NCBI GenBank assembly: GCA_004835665.1
Contig: RBKR01000002.1
Location: 1,364,001 to 1,428,000 of the forward strand
Direction: 5' to 3'
Length of the DNA stretch: 64,000 bases
Origin: Phoma sp. XZ068
Lineage: Eukaryota > Ascomycota > Dothideomycetes > Pleosporales > Didymellaceae
Shown here one piece after another: positions 1-9,569 of the stretch. Within the stretch, counting starts at the first letter, position 1. Every line of letters begins with the position of its first letter. The position numbers were made by a program, and so were the translations under genes. The notes below the pieces were generated by a model. The model saw only the letters and a program-made list of their open reading frames with translations, was not told the origin of the DNA and made no database searches.

Positions 1-1443
1 AGGCCGGCCTTCTTGCCCCATCCGCCTCCGCCGCTGAGGACCTTGTGGAGCCGCGCACCTCTCGCAATTCGCCTTTGGATCATTTTGTTCCATCGAGGTG
101 GATCATTTTGCCAGATGGCCTCTTGCCCTTTCTGCTCCGACTTCTTGTACTCGTCTGAACTCAGCTTCTCCGGGTCTACGTCTACACCCAACTGTCCAAA
201 CACCAATTGGCGGGTGTCGTTGATAGAATCGTTTGCTTGGGCTTGGGGTATGACCAAGGCCCAGGCCGAAGTGGCTTGAGCTGGCTCGCCTCGAGACTTG
301 AAGTACTGGGGAACGAGCTGCTCCAGCTCGGTAGAAGCTGTGATGCTGGTGCCGTCAGGGCCAAGTACGCCTCGGATGATGTTGCCCATATGACCCTGGA
401 CCTGGCGTGGGACTGTCAGGGGAATCAGAGGGATACTAAGCGCTGATATTTCTTGGTGCAAAAACGATTGTTTCACATTTTGGTGCTTTGGGTCTTCTGC
501 AGATAAGTTGATGGAGATTGTCTGGCGTTGGCCTCGTCTTTGGACTTGGATTCTGTCTTGGGCACGAGATCGTTGCCAGGTCGAGTCGATCAAGGTGGTG
601 GGCTCGCCCGTCTGGAAGACAGTATTGGCCAAGGGCACTCTCACTCTGTTGTAGGACCTGCCTTTGCTGGAGGTGCGTTGATGTGCGAGGAAGTCAATAC
701 AGCCCAGCTCACCGGCCAGCTTGGGCTGGGCCGATACTTGTGCTTTGGCAGGCAGCACGACATAGGCGATACCCTCGAGGCCCGTGTCGTGGACAGGCGG
801 ATGCTCTGCGCGAGAACTGACGTCTGCGCTTACGTCGTCATGTTCTACTGGCTTCGCCTCGGGCAGCTTGTCGACGACGGCGCAGATGGCGTGCACCATG
901 GGGCCTGGGGCTAGCAGGTGCGTGTACAGCCTGTCGAGGGCCTTTGCCAGGAAGACTTGGTCGTCGAGAAGCCATGGCGCAAACGACGGGGTGACGAGGA
1001 AGACGACCAGGTTCTGGCGTGGCAGGGCGGCCGGGGCGACGGGCTCGATCTTCTGGATGAAGTGGTCGGGTTTCTGGAGGGGTGAGCGCAGGCCAGAGCC
1101 ACATGGCAGAGACACATACAGCAGCAGCGACCGAGGCTGGGATCAGGATAGCGCTGTCGACGGGGACAATGTCGCTCTGCCGGAACGCTGGGGTGAGCGG
1201 GTACTCGGCTTCTTGCTGGCGTCGCATGCGTTCGCGCTGGTAGTCGGCAATGTTCTTGCCCTGGTGGGCTCTGTAGGCGGTGAGGTCCAGTCGCCGGAAA
1301 CTGTACACTTTTGCTGGCTGTGCCTCATGCGCAAATGCGCGGGCAGCTACCGTGACGGCTGGGCGCTGCAGACGCCGCAGGGCGCCAATGGCACCGTGAG
1401 GCGGCCTCAAGAGTCGGCATTGCCGTGCGACCAAGAGCGTCAT
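1..1443 (-). CDS. Conserved fungal protein with mitochondrial presequence (3' end beyond window)
   Basis: I do not recognise a named family. Two exons, 1443-1120 and 1073-1, join in phase 0 over a 46-nt intron (1074-1119, GTATGT...CTCCAG), and the frame stays open to the window edge, so the C-terminus is missing. The chosen start gives MTLLVARQCRLLRPPHG, an Arg-rich stretch with no acidic residue in about the first 39 residues, as expected for a mitochondrial presequence. An in-frame ATG at 1515 would add 24 residues that look less like a targeting peptide. The visible part ends in a Gly-rich motif, HKVLSGGGGWGKKAG, which I recall from uncharacterised fungal homologues; that memory is weak evidence. 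The gene is divergent from MNN9. Gene reality is well supported by the clean splice join; function is unknown. Confidence 0.7.
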
Positions 1444-1826
1444 CAGGCGGAGCTCAGTGCACCATGGTCTGTGACGTTGGACGTCCAGGACGGCGAGCCC
1501 AGCGCCGCCCTGCATGATGCTACACGTCCGGGATGACTAAGCACTTTTATCGCGACCGCATGCGAAGCCAGGCAAGGGCGCTGCACGATACTCGCAGCCA
1601 CTCCTGACATCTGCCGTGCAAGCCATTGTTGAGGGCAGTCCCGCCGCAGCCTCGCCCCGACATCCACCGCCGCCGAGCGCAGCATTGCCTTGCCCCAGCG
1701 TTGACACGTTGCCGAGCGGCCACATTGCGCCCGCCTCCTTACCACGGCCGTTCGAGTCTGATGCACCTCTTATAGACGCCTTCACTCCTTGGCCAACCGC
1801 GGTCCCCCTCTGCCCGCCCGCCCGCC
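1444..1826. promoter_or_regulatory. Divergent promoter region, mitochondrial-type gene / MNN9
   Basis: About 380 bp separates two head-to-head start codons, so both promoters must lie here. No TATA box or named operator stood out. It contains GC-rich tracts and scattered antisense frames that I do not regard as genes. Confidence 0.6.
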
Positions 1827-2979
1827 ATGTCACGCTCGCTGCGCCGCTCGAATCCCATCACCATCCTCCTCGCCGCCATTCTCTGCATTGGCTTCATCGT
1901 CTTCTTCTTCTCCGGCGGCGATGGGCCGGCCCTGACCAAGAAGACGGGCGGCGACACAGCCTCCAGCCCGCTGTCGCCGCCCTCGCTGCCCTTCCGCAAG
2001 TCAAAGGCCAACGCCCCGCAGGCCGCCCCGCCCGTCGTGCACTACTACATGAACAACATCACCACCTCGCGCACCCCCATCGAGAACGAGGAGACGGTCC
2101 TGATCCTCACCCCGCTGGCCCGCTTCTACGACGGCTACTGGGACAATCTGCTGAAGCTCAACTACCCGCACAACCTCATCTCGCTGGGCTTCATAATACC
2201 CAAGACCAAGGAAGGCAACGCCGCGTATGCCTCCCTGCAGGCCCGCGTCACCAAGACCCAGTCTGGCCCCAAGAACAAGCGCTTCGCCGCCGTCTCGATC
2301 CTGCGCCAGGACACGGAAATCCCTCTGCAGTCGCAGGACGAGGCCGAGCGCCACAAGATGCACAACCAAAAGGCCCGCCGCGCAGCCATGGCCAAGGCCC
2401 GCAACTCGCTGCTCTTCACCACCCTGGGCCCCACCACCTCCTGGGTGCTCTGGATGGACGCCGACATCATCGAGACCCCGCCGTCGCTCATCCAGGACCT
2501 CGCCGCGTACGACGTGCCCATCATCGCGCCAAACTGCTTCCAGCGCTACTACAACGAGGAGAAGAAGGTCCAGGACCAGCGTCCCTACGACTTCAACAAC
2601 TGGATCGACAGCCCCACCGCGAAGGAGCTGGGCTCGAAGATGGGCAAGGATGACATCCTGCTCGAGGGCTACGCCGAGATGGCCACATACCGCAGTCTGA
2701 TGGCCTACATGTACGACGCCGCCGCCGATCCGGGCGCCAAGGTCAAGCTGGACGGTGTTGGCGGAGCCACACTGCTAGTCAAGGCCGACGTGCACCGCGA
2801 CGGCGCCATGTTCCCCCCCTTTGCCTTCTACCACCTCATCGAGACCGAGGGCTTCGCGAAGATGGCATCGAGATTGAACTGGGAGAGCTACGGCCTGCCA
2901 AACTACCTTGTAAGTCATGACTCGGACTCGACACGAGACCTCCACTAATAAAGATTAGGTGTACCACTACAACGAGTAA
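1827..2979 (+). CDS. MNN9: Mannan polymerase subunit, MNN9/ANP1/VAN1 family (GT62)
   Basis: Golgi type II alpha-mannosyltransferase of the mannan polymerase complexes that extend the alpha-1,6 backbone of N-linked mannan. Exon 1 is 1827-2909, intron 2910-2958 (49 nt, GTAAGT...TTAG), exon 2 2959-2979, giving 367 aa. The short cytosolic tail MSRSLRRSNP is followed by one membrane anchor (about residues 10-30, ending IVFFFSG). The catalytic DXD motif lies in LWMDADII (D211-D213). The core begins ETVLILTPLARFYDGYWDN, typical of the family. The intron places the ending LPNYLVYHYNE* in frame, which is the conserved C-terminus; reading through the intron would give an atypical tail. The call is strong for the family; MNN9 rather than ANP1 or VAN1 rests on the compact size and the C-terminus. 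Confidence 0.93.
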
Positions 2980-3813
2980 ATCACCGTGACAGGTCATGTG
3001 TTATTGGGGGGATCCGCTCCCGCGGTCATTGGGCGGCGTTATTGGACCATTTTCAGCTTGTTTTGATGAGCGTTGGTCGTGTACTACATATCACGTTTTG
3101 TAGTTTTGAGAAGCTTGCTGGCAGGACATACCGGCAATGATAGATTACGAAGTTTGATTACGTCTGTTGTTGTGAAGTGGTGATATGGTGAAGTAGTGGA
3201 TTGTGAAGTAGTGGATTGTGAAGTAGTGGATTGTGAAGTAGTGGATTGTGAAGTAGTGGATTGTGAAGTAGTGGATTGTGAAGTAGTGGATTGTGAAGTG
3301 TGAAGTAGTGGATTGTGAAGTAGTGAATTAAGTGAACAAGTAGAAGCCGCCGACTGCACTGATTATCAGAGCTGCTTTTGACTCAAACTGGCAATCAGGG
3401 TGTATTGCGTAGGTACTATTAGACCATCTCCAAGAACACCACCTCACTATTTTATTTCCTTCAAAATAAGACATGGTATTACTCTCCAGAGAAACTATGT
3501 GACAGCAGGTCTAACACCATCATCGTTGTTGTAAATCCAAACAACCGAAGCCAAAGCGAAAGCTACCACCACCCCCGCGGCCCCGCCCCGCCAGTCCACA
3601 TCGCCCTCCCGCCCCAGCGCCCGTTGCGTCAACTGAACACGGGATCACGCATTCCACTAGCCACTCAGCGACAGCACTATCCGCAAGGCTCTATTCGCAC
3701 GGCAGCATCTCCTGCGCGGCTGTACCTGCGGCTCTACTCGCGGACTTGTTACCAGCGGCTGTAGTCGTAGATAACGCCATGCCCCGATTCCGCATAAGAG
3801 CTTGTCTGCGCCC
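2980..3813. other. Intergenic region carrying a minisatellite
   Basis: Runs from the MNN9 stop to the DUF202-protein start. Apart from the 15-bp tandem array at 3188-3329 I see no gene. The repetitive Thr/Ser/Gln frame on the minus strand here is only the translated repeat. A C-rich stretch around 3565-3625 precedes the next gene. Confidence 0.6.
3188..3329. repeat. Minisatellite, 15-bp unit GTGAAGTAGTGGATT
   Basis: Seven perfect head-to-tail copies occupy 3188-3292. A truncated 7-nt copy follows (3293-3299), then two more full copies (3300-3314 and 3315-3329, the last with one G-to-A change). Array edges are sharp. It lies about 200 bp downstream of the MNN9 stop and could be transcribed in its 3' UTR. 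Confidence 0.97.
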
Positions 3814-4899
3814 ATGTCTGCGCCCATGCACGCGGTTGCTGTTGCCCGACCACCCGACGTTTCTGCCGAGAGGACCGACGACGCGCGCGTGAGCGAACGT
3901 ACCGACGAGCGTGAGCGTGAGCGTGACTACGAGTCGCTGCGTGACTTTACGTTGAGACATAGGGAGATTGTATTTGCAGAGGAAGAGAATAGTACGGGGA
4001 ATACTGCTTTATCGTCTACGAAACAGGATTGTCACGAACAACGGACAGAGAGGGGTGGTGTAGATACAGCTATACCTACAGATATGGCTACAGCGATGGC
4101 TACTTCGTCTACAGAGCCGTGCCACCGCTCCACGGATTCCACGCCCATTGCCGTCGCGCAGGGGAGAGATTACGCGACCATTTCGCCGGTGCAGAGTCGT
4201 GAGGCTGGGGTGTCGAAGAGCGCGGATGCCAATGGGAATGGGAATGGGAATGGGAATGGGATTGGGGCCGTAACGCAAGATGGGCCAGCAGCGAAAGCAA
4301 AGCGAGAAGGGAGGTGGACGGAGTTCTGGGAGAAGTGGGGAAGTGTCGAGTTGGAGAATAAGGGAAGTGTTGCTAGGGATCATTTAGCGTTGGGTACGTT
4401 CACGTCTACCACCCTTCCATACCCCTACCCCTACCCATACCCTTACCATGCCCATACCATATCCATATCACATCTTACACACTCTCTTCCTCTTACGTAT
4501 ATAACCCCCGACTAATCCCCCCCAGAACGCACCTTCCTCGCCTGGCTCCGCACATCCCTCTCCTTCGCCTCAATCGGCATAGCAATAACCCAACTCTTCC
4601 GCCTCAACTCCTCCCTCTCAGACAACACCTCCTCCTCCTCTTCTTCTTCCCCCTCAACGCAATCCCTCCCCCGCCTCCGCCACCTCGGCAAACCCCTCGG
4701 CGCAACATTCATCGGCATCAGCATATTAATGCTGATCATCGGATTCCATCGGTACTTCGAGGCGCAGCACTACGTTATACGGGGCAAGTTCCCCGCGAGT
4801 AGGGGGAGTATAGTGATTGTGAGTGCGGTGGCGGGGGGTTTGATTGTTAGTAGTCTTGTGGTGATTTTGGCGACGGGGCAGGGGGTTTTTGAGACATAA
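3814..4899 (+). CDS. DUF202-domain membrane protein with low-complexity N-terminus
   Basis: Exon 1 3814-4393, intron 4394-4525 (132 nt, GTACGT...CCCAG, phase 1), exon 2 4526-4899; 317 aa. The join produces ARDHLALERTFLAWLRTSLS, the hallmark start of DUF202 domains, followed by three membrane helices (ending near ITQLFRL, around LGATFIGISILMLIIGF, and around SAVAGGLIVSSLVVILATG). This three-helix fold is shared with bacterial YidH and the fungal Vtc1-like proteins; the biochemical role is not established. Residues 1-180 are hydrophilic and repetitive, with an Arg/Glu run and a Gly-Asn repeat encoded by five AATGGG units (4231-4260). The start is the ATG at 3814; another in-frame ATG follows at 3826. 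The gene converges on the DMT transporter gene downstream. The domain call is firm, the exact N-terminus less so. Confidence 0.82.
4231..4260 (+). repeat. (AATGGG)5 coding microsatellite
   Basis: Five perfect hexamer units within exon 1 of the DUF202 gene encode alternating Gly and Asn. The unit length preserves frame. The strand has evenly spaced G-triplets, a sequence pattern compatible with G-quadruplex formation in DNA or mRNA. Confidence 0.95.
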
Positions 4900-5442
4900 C
4901 GAACTACGACTACACTACTAGTAGTACTGCTGTTGTTGTGGTGGGGAGGAGAAATTGAAAGGGGGGTGGGGGGTGGAAGAAATTGGATTGCTATGTGAAA
5001 TAGAATGAACGTGGTAGGACAGCGAGATGAATGAGTTATCCAAGGATGAATTGTTTCTATATCGAGGGGAAGCTCATGGTCCCCCTTCTTGAATTCTTAA
5101 ATTCTTAAATCCCTGAATAAATAAATAAAGACCAACGCCTCTACGCATGCAAAGACTGGATCCGCCTGCGCTTCTTATTCGCGCTCTATGCACCGTGCGA
5201 TAGATACCATGCACCGTGCGATAGATACCATGCACCGTGCGATAGATACCATGCACCGTGCGATAGATACCATGCACCGTGCCATGTGATACCCATGCAA
5301 TACCATGCATCCAGCCCGTACCCTAAACGCCAATAAATAAAAAAAGAGCAGAATATTCTACCCATCATCATATGGACAATATACAATACTGAACACAAAG
5401 ACTTCTAGTCGTGCACTCTAGTCTTGCACTCTACATGCCCAC
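4900..5442. other. Intergenic region between convergent genes
   Basis: Lies between the stops of the DUF202 gene (4899) and the transporter gene (5443), so it holds both terminators. It contains the 21-bp minisatellite at 5188-5292 and AT-rich stretches around 5110-5130 and 5330-5350. No gene seen. Confidence 0.6.
5188..5292. repeat. Minisatellite, 21-bp unit, four perfect copies plus one degenerate
   Basis: The unit ATGCACCGTGCGATAGATACC repeats perfectly at 5188, 5209, 5230 and 5251, followed by a degenerate fifth copy ending near 5292. It lies between two convergent genes, likely in overlapping 3' flanks. Confidence 0.96.
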
Positions 5443-7060
5443 CTAGTCGTCCATTTCACTCGGACTCTCTTCAAGCTTATGTCTTCGCTCTTCATCCATC
5501 TCTTTGTACGTCGCCCAGGACAGCAAAAGGAATGCGCCGATGATAAGAAGACCGCCCAGGATAGCGGCGGATGTGAGAGGCGAGTTGAGCGGCGGGGGGA
5601 GAAGCTGGTCGACGATGGCGACGATGAAGATGGTGAGGAGGGCCGCGACGGAGGACAGCACGGGGCTGGTGAGGGAGATGAGTACGAGGAAGGATCCGGA
5701 AAACGCTGGAAAGTTAGCAAAGTAATTGCAAGTTTGATGTTAAGGACGTACTAGCATTGGCCAGCACGGAAATGGCCATCATCCAGGCCTGCTCGCCGCG
5801 CGGCAGCTCGAAGATCTCCCAGCCCATGTAGTGCAGGATGGGCAGCGGGATCCAGAGCACGCTCAGGGTGAAGGCGCCGATGAGACTGCCGAATGTGTTT
5901 GCGAAGATCATGCCCTTGTTTGGGGCTGCGCCGTCTGGCGGGCACGCAAAGCGTTTGTACAACACCTCATACAGACCGTACAGCACGCTGCCGACGCCGA
6001 TGATCAGGTTGCCAAAAGCGCGGTTCTCGGCTTCGTGGCTGGGCGGTGCTTTCTCGCCGCCGGTTCCCCCGCCGGATTTCGAGCCGTGCTTTGCGGGGGA
6101 TGTGTCGCCGTATGCGACGACAAAGACACCGGCGACTGCGATGGCGACGGCGACAACTTTGGAGGTGCGCACCTTCTCGTGCAGGATGGGGATGCTGAAG
6201 GCGTAGGCGAAGAAGGCGGAGCAGTTGTAGATGGCAGTCAGGTCCGAGGCGGTGGTCTGGTTGACGGCGACATACCAGCTGCCGCCGGCGAGGGTGAGGG
6301 CGCAGGTGATGAAGGAGGTCATCTTGACCATGTAGCGCACCGGGCTGACCAGGCTCTGGCGGGGGGTTGGGTGCAGCGTCTGGTGCTGGACCATCAGGGC
6401 GGTCTGGCGCAGGAGCTGGGTGTGGCGGCGCCAGAAGGTGGCCCAGGGCTGGTCGCGGTTCTGCAGGCGCAGGAGGAGCAGCTGGGTGGGCCAGAGGAGG
6501 ACCCAGGAGCCGTGGGTCATGTAGAGCATGCAGTACGGCTTCTCCCACTTCAGCTCGTGCTGGATATACACGGCCGTCTCCGTCTGGACGGTGAAGCTGA
6601 TCAAGCTGAGGACCAGGAAGATGGCGGCGTAGGTGTACTTGCGCCGCGTCTCGAGCCTCGCCTGGGTGACGGGGTCGCGCTCGTGGAAGCGATGTGTGCT
6701 GCGCGAGAGGCCCTCGGCGCCCTCGTCGTCGCTCTTGCGGCCCAGCAGCGGCGCGTGGTGGCCGTCGGCGCGGCCGCGCTCCAGCGAGTGTCGTAGGTCG
6801 GACGGCATGGCGGCGTCCTGGTCATCCCAGTCGTCGAACTCGTCCGAGAGCTTGGGGGTGTCGGGCTCGGCCAAGGCGGCGTTCTTGCCGTGGCCGTTGG
6901 TCTGTCGGTGCAGCGAACTCTCCCGCGACAGCTGGCGCGAGTTGGCTGAGACTACGGCGGGCTGCACGTCTCGGTCGGACCAGGCAAGGTCGGTTTCGTC
7001 GAGCGGGCGCGGCGTCGAGGTTCCCGGCGGCTTCTTGCGGAGAGGGATGGACTCGGGCAT
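5443..7060 (-). CDS. DMT-superfamily (EamA/SLC35F-like) membrane transporter
   Basis: Exons 7060-5752 and 5705-5443, intron 5706-5751 (46 nt, GTACGT...TTCCAG), 523 aa. The join restores helix sequence ANATFSGSFLVLISL; reading through the intron hits a stop. The first ~150 residues are polar and probably cytosolic, with acidic and Ser-rich segments. About ten hydrophobic helices follow, beginning at YTYAAIFLVLSLISFTVQTE, including KVVAVAIAVAGVFVVAYGD and AFGNLIIGVGSVLYGLYEVL, the paired-repeat pattern of EamA-type drug/metabolite transporters. The tail is acidic (ending SPSEMDD). Substrate cannot be inferred; fungal relatives include vacuolar or Golgi carriers of the SLC35F/Thi74 type. MPESIPLRKKP is the only ATG start in the frame; upstream codons are open but lack ATG. 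Confidence 0.87.
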
Positions 7061-7951
7061 AGGCGCGGTAGGCAGGGCGAGGCGGACGCTCTTATACGAT
7101 GCACTACGTAGTGCTGCGGCGGAAACGAGCGACGGGGGTGGGACCGCTGCAAGGTGCGCTAATTGTGGCTGCTGATATCTCGATATCTGGCACAAAGGGC
7201 CTTGGAGGACAGCCAAGCCCTACGTACTGCGCGCGGCCCCTGGAGCCACCCAGGGTCCAATCGCTCCGCCGCCCCTTCCGCGCACCCTCCACCTTACGCG
7301 TACGCCATGCTCAAATCTCAACGCTGCATCCTGTACACGTCTCGACAATCTGATTGTGTGTTTACAAAATACCGCCTAGCCGCGCCTTAGCTTCTTATCT
7401 GGTGACAGTCGGCAGCACGTCATCTGCGGCTAACCGACAACGTGCTCCACGCGCTGCGATCGTGGGGTACCTCCAGATGACTTTCGCCTACGCATGACTC
7501 GCAACCCTGGTCCATCCACCAGCCCGGATAGCCGTAAGCGGTATGACGAACGCAGAGGCAGCCATACGACCGTTATGTAAAGATGCTTTGATACTCATCT
7601 TGGCGAGGGCCCCAACCCTTGACCACGAGTCGGTGCTTATGTAAAGATGCTTTTGTAGTCGTCTTGGCGCAAGCAGCCTTACAGCCTGGAATGCAGGGCC
7701 GAGATTACCACCCGAAGATGTGCGACTGCAGACACATGGTGCATCTGCCTTGGAATGTGAGACATAGAGAGACAAGAGTCTGCCATAGGCTGGCCTGCAT
7801 GCAGTAAGATTCGGCGTGGCTTCGACTGTGTTACCTACAGAAGGCTGAACCTCAGCCTTCCTACCAGACAGTATAGTACTGCGAGCGTACGCCCAACGAC
7901 CATGTCATCTTTCACGCCTTCTTCAGACCATTCTTTTGCCCAAAGACCATC
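7061..7951. other. Intergenic region, no gene seen
   Basis: About 890 bp upstream of the transporter gene, holding its promoter. A short near-duplicate occurs at 7574-7591 and 7636-7653 (shared core TTATGTAAAGATGCTTT). No convincing coding sequence on either strand. Confidence 0.5.
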
Positions 7952-8416
7952 ATGCCCGCTGGCACGGATCAGAAGGGAGCCTACTCCAACGTACCTTCCA
8001 CCCCTCATGAACCGGACAAGCAGATACAAGGACGCGTACGGCAGATTGTCATTGCGTTTGCCGTCATGACATTACCAATGCTTCTCTTCTCCGGCCTTCT
8101 ACTCGGCTTGGTCTTCTATTACCGCGTACCACCGAACCAATTTGCGTCCGACGACCTTGGAATCGAACAAGACCATTCGAGCGCTTACCTTGCCCGCATC
8201 AGTGCCACCACATTAATCACCGTGGTCTCTTGGTCCAGCACCATTTCTCCAGTCTTGATCGGATTTGCCATCACTTTGGCCTCCTATCCAGCCAAACCTC
8301 ATGCAATGGACATCCTACTATTCAAGACCACCGCAGATATTCCCTCTGCAGTTAGACGGACAGCTAGTTATCTTAGTACCTTGAAATTGACATACAGTGC
8401 CCAACTTAGCTATTGA
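7952..8416 (+). pseudogene. Truncated fungal integral-membrane protein ORF
   Basis: A 154-codon frame starts at ATG 7952 with a polar head, then a strong helix (IVIAFAVMTLPMLLFSGLLL) and a second one (LITVVSWSSTISPVLIGFAI). The second segment resembles the N-terminal part of much longer uncharacterised Dothideomycete membrane proteins as I remember them. The frame stops at 8416 and no later exon continuing the helices is visible in the next kilobase. I therefore read it as a 5' remnant. It could instead be a short two-helix protein. No functional assignment is possible. Confidence 0.45.
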
Positions 8417-9569
8417 GAGGATGTGTACAGTATGGTCCGGTAGTAGACCAAATAGTAGGCTCGCCAATTTTGTTGTAGATCCCGATCCTGAGAGCCCTGC
8501 CATATCCGAGAGCCTAGTCGCACCCGAGAGCCTAGTCGCGTTTGAGAGCCTAACACCGCCGAGAGCCAACTGCGCGAGGTTATGCACGCTGCACTGATGC
8601 GCCACAAAAACAAGATGGAATATTTCGTTCTGCTAGGGTCTGTCCGATGACAGATTGTCGGATTCTGTCAGAATATCATAACTTAAGGTGGCAAGAAGGA
8701 TACAAGCCCATTGTTGTATGTTGGCGACGTATCGTTAGTGTGGAACCGCGTTCGATGCCAGGACCTTTCTGTACCCAAAGAGGCCATCTGCACTGCGCCT
8801 TTTGATGCCTACTGCTCAAAGGACACGCCAGGACTTTGACGAGTGGCTTCACCAGAGCCAGCAGATTCATAGCCTTCTTATCGATACAGAAGATCCTTAT
8901 CTGTTTAACTTCCACAAAGCTCGCGGTATGATGCTATCATTCCATAGACTGGTTTGCACAACGCTTTCTACAATGTCGATTCCGACAATGCATGTCCTGC
9001 AGGCGGACAATCTCATCTCACCCAGTGGCACGAGGCAGTATCACGCACCCGTATCAATGGCGCCACTTCCACCGCCGCTCAGAGGCGCCGGGGAACTGCT
9101 TTATAAGACGTAGTGGACAGCCGACAGCACTCTTCAAGCAGCTCCGCGTTTGGGACGAAGATTGGGACTGCTCACAATCACGGCCAACAGGAACATACCT
9201 CAAACGCAAGTACTTTGCTCTTGATTTTCAAATGCCGAATGCTGGCGTTGCGCTTACCCAACCTGTATGAGATCGTCTCTTCTGCAGCAAGGGTATTCTG
9301 GCCAGCCTTGAGCGATGCTCGTTGACCGTATTATAAGACTCTCGTACCGCCTTCCGCACTACTGCCTGCGATTTTCTTGCAGTTCTAAATCGACGTGCAC
9401 CGTGTACCACTTTTAAATTCAAGATAGCGCATTGTTAACAACACTACCTTGTCAATGTTAGCAAGTCTGTTAGTATTAGTAGCTAGATAGGGCTTGTCAA
9501 CGTTATAAAGTTAATCCAAAGGGGCTTGCTTTTTCTCTAAGGACTGAAAGTTGTCTACTTATAAAGACA
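8417..9569. other. Region of short broken frames, no intact gene
   Basis: Only short frames occur. One on the plus strand, reading DFDEWLHQSQQIHSLL near 8830, looks coding-like but leads nowhere. The region may hold the decayed rest of the membrane-protein gene at 7952. It includes the 18-bp tandem repeat at 8490-8567 and the 3' flank of the aminotransferase gene. Confidence 0.4.
8490..8567. repeat. Degenerate tandem repeat, about 18-bp unit
   Basis: Units starting GAGAGCC recur at 8490, 8508, 8526, 8544 and 8561 (spacing 18, 18, 18, 17). The second and third share GAGAGCCTAGTCGC exactly; the outer copies diverge. Confidence 0.85.

Noticed and set aside
1616..2653. 345-codon plus frame overlapping MNN9 in another frame
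   Set aside because: Pro/Arg/His-rich out-of-frame reading of MNN9 caused by high GC.
3084..3359. Minus-strand frame with Thr-Thr-Ser-Gln-Ser repeats
   Set aside because: It is merely the translation of the 15-bp minisatellite, whose length is a multiple of three.
3188..5292. CRISPR-like arrays
   Set aside because: Both arrays are contiguous tandem repeats without spacers, in a eukaryotic genome.
5074..5398. Minus frames with His-Gly-Ile-Tyr or Ser-His-Gly-Ala repeats
   Set aside because: Translations of the 21-bp minisatellite; no start context or conservation.
5831..6796. Long plus-strand frame opposite the DMT transporter
   Set aside because: Antisense shadow of the transporter exon; low-complexity translation without domains.
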